NCBI GenBank assembly: GCA_903938815.1
Contig: CAJAES010000008.1
Location: 1 to 48,250, forward strand
Direction: 5' to 3'
Source: an uncultured beta proteobacterium
GTDB taxonomy: Bacteria > Pseudomonadota > Gammaproteobacteria > Burkholderiales > Burkholderiaceae_C
Length of the DNA: 48,250 bases
Shown: one piece after another, positions 46,391 through 48,250 of the stretch
How the letters are laid out: every line of letters begins with the position of its first letter
How positions within the stretch are numbered: the stretch's first letter is position 1
Notes under the pieces: model-generated
Seen by the model: only the letters and a program-made list of their open reading frames with translations
Told to the model about the DNA's origin: nothing
The model's database searches: none
Made by a program: the position numbers and the translations under genes

Positions 46391-47086
46391 TCAGTCCAGC
46401 GCGCGGCGCCAGGCCATCAGCGCCGCCGTCACGCGCGCGGGCTGCTCCCAGGTCAGCAGGTGCCCGCAATCCGCCAGCCGCTCGAACTGCGCATGCGGCA
46501 CGGCCGCCGCGATCTCAGCCGAACATTCGGGCGGCGTGAGCAGGTCGTCCTCGCCCACCATCACGAGCGTCGGGCAGGCCAAGCGCCCGAGTTCGGGCCG
46601 AAGGTCCTCCCGCGCCATCACCGCCCGGTTCTGCGCGATCAGCTGCGCCACACCCGCGCGCCGGATCATCTCCAGGTAGCCGCCTGCCAGCCCCTGTGCG
46701 TTGGCCGGGTGGAAGGCGAACATCACGTTGGCCGCCAGCAGTTCCTCCATGCGGCCCTGCTCGAACTGTGCGATCCCGTTGCGGCGCAGGTCCAGCTGCG
46801 CTGGCGTGTCGGCTCGCGCGGAACTGCCCAGCAGCGCCAGGCCGCGCACGCGCCCGGGCGCCAGCCGCCAGGCGTGCAGAGCCAGCATGCCGCCCATCGA
46901 GCTGCCCGCCAGGGCCAGCGGCCCCGGGTTCTCGGCCAGCAGCAGCGCGGCCATGTCGGCGAGCGTGGCGGCCCGCGTGTGCGCGTCGCTGATGTGCAGC
47001 GGCCCGAGGGCGGCCAGCGCCGGCGCCTGTTCGCGCCACAGGGCGGCGTCGCAGGCCAGGCCGGGCAGGAGGATCAGCGTGGTCAT
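46391..47086 (-). CDS. Alpha/beta-fold hydrolase
   Basis: A 231-residue cytosolic hydrolase. It has an LLPGLACDAALWREQ oxyanion/N-terminal block, nucleophile elbow GSSMGG (Ser about 63), Asp in GEDDLLTPPE and His in ADCGHLLTWEQP, so the triad is complete. The small size with a short cap resembles carboxylesterase/BioH-like enzymes; the substrate is unknown. The start at 47086 fits the first strand (TTLILLPG); the open frame extends upstream. Its stop abuts the EAL gene stop with no gap (TGATCA, 46388-46393). Confidence 0.88.
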   Translation of the reverse strand: MTTLILLPGLACDAALWREQAPALAALGPLHISDAHTRAATLADMAALLLAENPGPLALAGSSMGGMLALHAWRLAPGRVRGLALLGSSARADTPAQLDLRRNGIAQFEQGRMEELLAANVMFAFHPANAQGLAGGYLEMIRRAGVAQLIAQNRAVMAREDLRPELGRLACPTLVMVGEDDLLTPPECSAEIAAAVPHAQFERLADCGHLLTWEQPARVTAALMAWRRALD

Positions 47087-47147
47087 GGCGCGCAGTGTGC
47101 CGCAGAGTGCCGCGGCCCTTATTCGCCCAGCGCATATGCTCGGCTGC

Positions 47148-47180
47148 ATCGGTTCGTTGGGGATCCGTCACCGAACCGAT
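47148..47180. promoter_or_regulatory. Inverted repeat around the promoter of the CysB-like gene
   Basis: The perfect arms ATCGGTTCG (47148-47156) and CGAACCGAT (47172-47180) flank 15 bp. A possible promoter lies across it: TTGGGG (47157-47162), 17 bp, TAAGCT (47180-47185). This places the arms just upstream of -35 and at the edge of -10, a plausible autoregulatory operator. It could also fold as an mRNA hairpin if transcription starts upstream. Confidence 0.55.
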
Positions 47181-47195
47181 AAGCTCATGCCATCC

Positions 47196-48116
47196 ATGAA
47201 TTTCCAGCAACTGCGATCCATCCGCGAAGCCGTTCGCCGCGGGTTCAACCTGACCGAGGTGGCCGTGGCGCTGCACACCTCGCAGCCCGGCGTGAGCCGG
47301 CAGATCCGCGAACTGGAGGAAGAGCTCGGCATCGAGATCTTCGTGCGCGCCGGCAAGCGCCTGGTGGGCCTCACGCCGCCGGGGCATACGGTGCTGCCCA
47401 TCGTCGAGCGCCTGCTGCTGGAGGCCGAGAACCTCAAGCGGGCCGGCGAGTCCTTCATGCAGGAGGACCGTGGCGCGCTGACGGTCGTCACCACCCACGT
47501 GCAGGCGCGTTACCGCCTGCCTGCGGCGGTGCAGGCGTTCCGAGGTGACTTTCCGCGCGTGGTGGTGCATCTGCACCAGGGCTCGCCCGACAACGTGGCG
47601 CAGCGCCTGCTCGCGGGCGACGCCGACATCGGTATCGCGACCGAGGTGCTACCGCGCTACGAGGATCTCGTCGTGCTGCCCTGCTACCAGTGGAACTATC
47701 GTGTGCTTGTGCTGCCGGGTCACCCGCTGGCCAGCGGGCCGCTGACGCTGGATCGCCTGGCCGCCTTCCCCCTGGTCACCTACGACGGCGTCTACGCCGG
47801 CCGCGCCCACATCGATCAGGCCTTCGAGGCCGCTGGCCTGACGCCCGACTTCACCATCCTCGCGATGAATGCCGACGTCATCAAGACCTACGTCGAGCTC
47901 GGCATGGGCGTGGGCATCGTCGCCGAGATGGCCTACGAGCCCGCCCGCGACGCCGCGTTGCTGGCGCTGGATGCATCGGCGCTCTTCCAGCCCAACACCA
48001 CGCACATCGCCGTGCGGCGCGGGGCGTACCTGCGCGAGTACGCCTACGCCTTCATCCAGACCTTCGCGCCCGAACTCACGCGCGAGGTGGTGCGCTCGGC
48101 TCAGGCCGAGGTCTGA
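47196..48116 (+). CDS. CysB-family LysR-type regulator
   Basis: A 306-residue regulator. The helix-turn-helix (about 1-60: MNFQQLRSIREAVRRGFNLT, TSQPGVSRQIRELEEELGIE) and effector domain (VTTHVQARYRLPAAVQAFRG, VVHLHQGSPDNVAQRLLAGD, ADVIKTYVELGMGVGIVAEM) match CysB/Cbl, regulators of sulfate and sulfonate sulfur use that respond to O-acetylserine or APS. The TTHxQARY and HQGSP blocks are the CysB effector-site signature. An upstream in-frame ATG (47187) adds three residues; 47196 matches the family start. No sulfur genes are seen within the window. It is divergent from the hydrolase gene. Confidence 0.92.
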   Translation: MNFQQLRSIREAVRRGFNLTEVAVALHTSQPGVSRQIRELEEELGIEIFVRAGKRLVGLTPPGHTVLPIVERLLLEAENLKRAGESFMQEDRGALTVVTTHVQARYRLPAAVQAFRGDFPRVVVHLHQGSPDNVAQRLLAGDADIGIATEVLPRYEDLVVLPCYQWNYRVLVLPGHPLASGPLTLDRLAAFPLVTYDGVYAGRAHIDQAFEAAGLTPDFTILAMNADVIKTYVELGMGVGIVAEMAYEPARDAALLALDASALFQPNTTHIAVRRGAYLREYAYAFIQTFAPELTREVVRSAQAEV

Positions 48117-48159
48117 ACCGGTTCCGGGTTGGCGCGGGGGCTGTCGAAGTGCTCTCTGC

Positions 48160-48250
48160 GGCCTTGCGCGTCGCGTCAGGCGGCGCGCGGTGCAGGCGCC
48201 AGCTGTGGCGGTCAGCCCTGCGGGCTGACTACCCTGCGCTGCTCGCCTCG
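48160..48250 (-). repeat. Dispersed repeat, copy 2 (reaches the window edge)
   Basis: The reverse complement of 48160-48250 matches 889-979 at 86 of 91 positions. The match runs to the last base, so the element continues outside. Its probable other boundary is the TGTCGAAGTGC at 48142-48152, also seen near copy 1. The copy begins about 26 bp after the CysB-like gene stop, in the same orientation to that gene as copy 1 has to the PEP-CTERM gene. Confidence 0.85.
48211..48229 (+). terminator. Perfect hairpin inside dispersed repeat copy 2
   Basis: GTCAGCCC-TGC-GGGCTGAC: 8-bp perfect stem with a 3-nt loop, about 95 bp after the CysB-like gene stop. The following bases (TACCCTGCG) are not U-rich, so this is a weak intrinsic terminator at most; it might be a REP-like RNA processing or stabilising structure. 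Confidence 0.45.

Overview
The window is high-GC DNA (roughly 70 percent by eye), densely packed with genes, from a Gram-negative betaproteobacterium. The best fit is order Burkholderiales, in the Rubrivivax/Leptothrix/Comamonadaceae neighbourhood. Evidence for this: an lptA-lptB-rpoN cluster, an orphan Bug-type (TctC) solute receptor, a three-gene pntAA-pntAB-pntB transhydrogenase, a PEP-CTERM protein, tandem LytS/LytTR genes and a CysB-type LysR regulator. No rRNA, tRNA, CRISPR array, phage or intact insertion sequence was seen. Most of the window is ordinary chromosomal core and semi-core gene content.

Layout. 1-1050: 3' part of deoA, then a 430-bp gene-poor stretch with repeats. 1051-1914 (-): PEP-CTERM protein. 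2178-7631 (+): purB, pyrF and a very large hybrid sensor kinase coupled to pyrF. 7656-14517 (-): an M14 carboxypeptidase, then, reading back upstream, a LytTR response regulator, two tandem LytS-type kinases, a class II glutamine amidotransferase and an FAD oxidoreductase. 14617-17025 (+): a DksA/TraR-type zinc-finger protein and a partner of the eRF1-like 'translational machinery' type behind an FNR-like site, then an M14/DUF2817 enzyme and a HIT protein. 17051-20450 (-): CIA30 protein, malate synthase G and a frameshifted haloacid dehalogenase, divergent from a LysR gene. 21503-23208 (-): PsiF-repeat protein and a Ser/Thr kinase with a C-terminal cyclic-nucleotide-binding domain. 23306-30604 (+): argS, SPOR protein, dsbA, lptA, lptB, a possible 50-codon ORF, rpoN and an RlmL-like methyltransferase. 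30624-40601 (-): amidase, YidB-family protein, rsmE, acyl-CoA ligase, M28 aminopeptidase, a helical-repeat protein and the transhydrogenase operon. 40667-48116: NUDIX, Bug receptor (-), mnmA, a cupredoxin-like protein with a GGDEF/EAL protein, an alpha/beta hydrolase (-) and a CysB-like regulator.

How the genes relate. Several groups are translationally coupled by 4-base overlaps (ATGA, GTGA or TTGA): pyrF/hybrid kinase, kinase/kinase/LytTR, argS/SPOR, rpoN/methyltransferase, acyl-CoA ligase/rsmE and pntAB/pntB. Convergent genes are packed with 0-25 bp between stops. Many gene starts lack a Shine-Dalgarno sequence and instead carry a -10-like hexamer 6-9 nt before the start codon, which suggests leaderless transcription.

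Most notable non-coding structure: (i) a dispersed repeat of about 91 bp with a hairpin, once at 889-979 and once inverted at the right edge (48160-48250), each downstream of a gene in the same relative orientation; (ii) eight imperfect copies of an 11-bp unit at exact 11-bp spacing (36448-36535) upstream of the M28 aminopeptidase gene; (iii) three successive hairpins in 84 bp before lptA; (iv) a 9-bp inverted repeat around the likely promoter of the CysB-like gene. I saw no clearly new multi-gene defence or biosynthetic system. The best candidates for undescribed biology are the repeat family, the 11-bp array, the FNR-site two-gene unit and the double-LytS operon.
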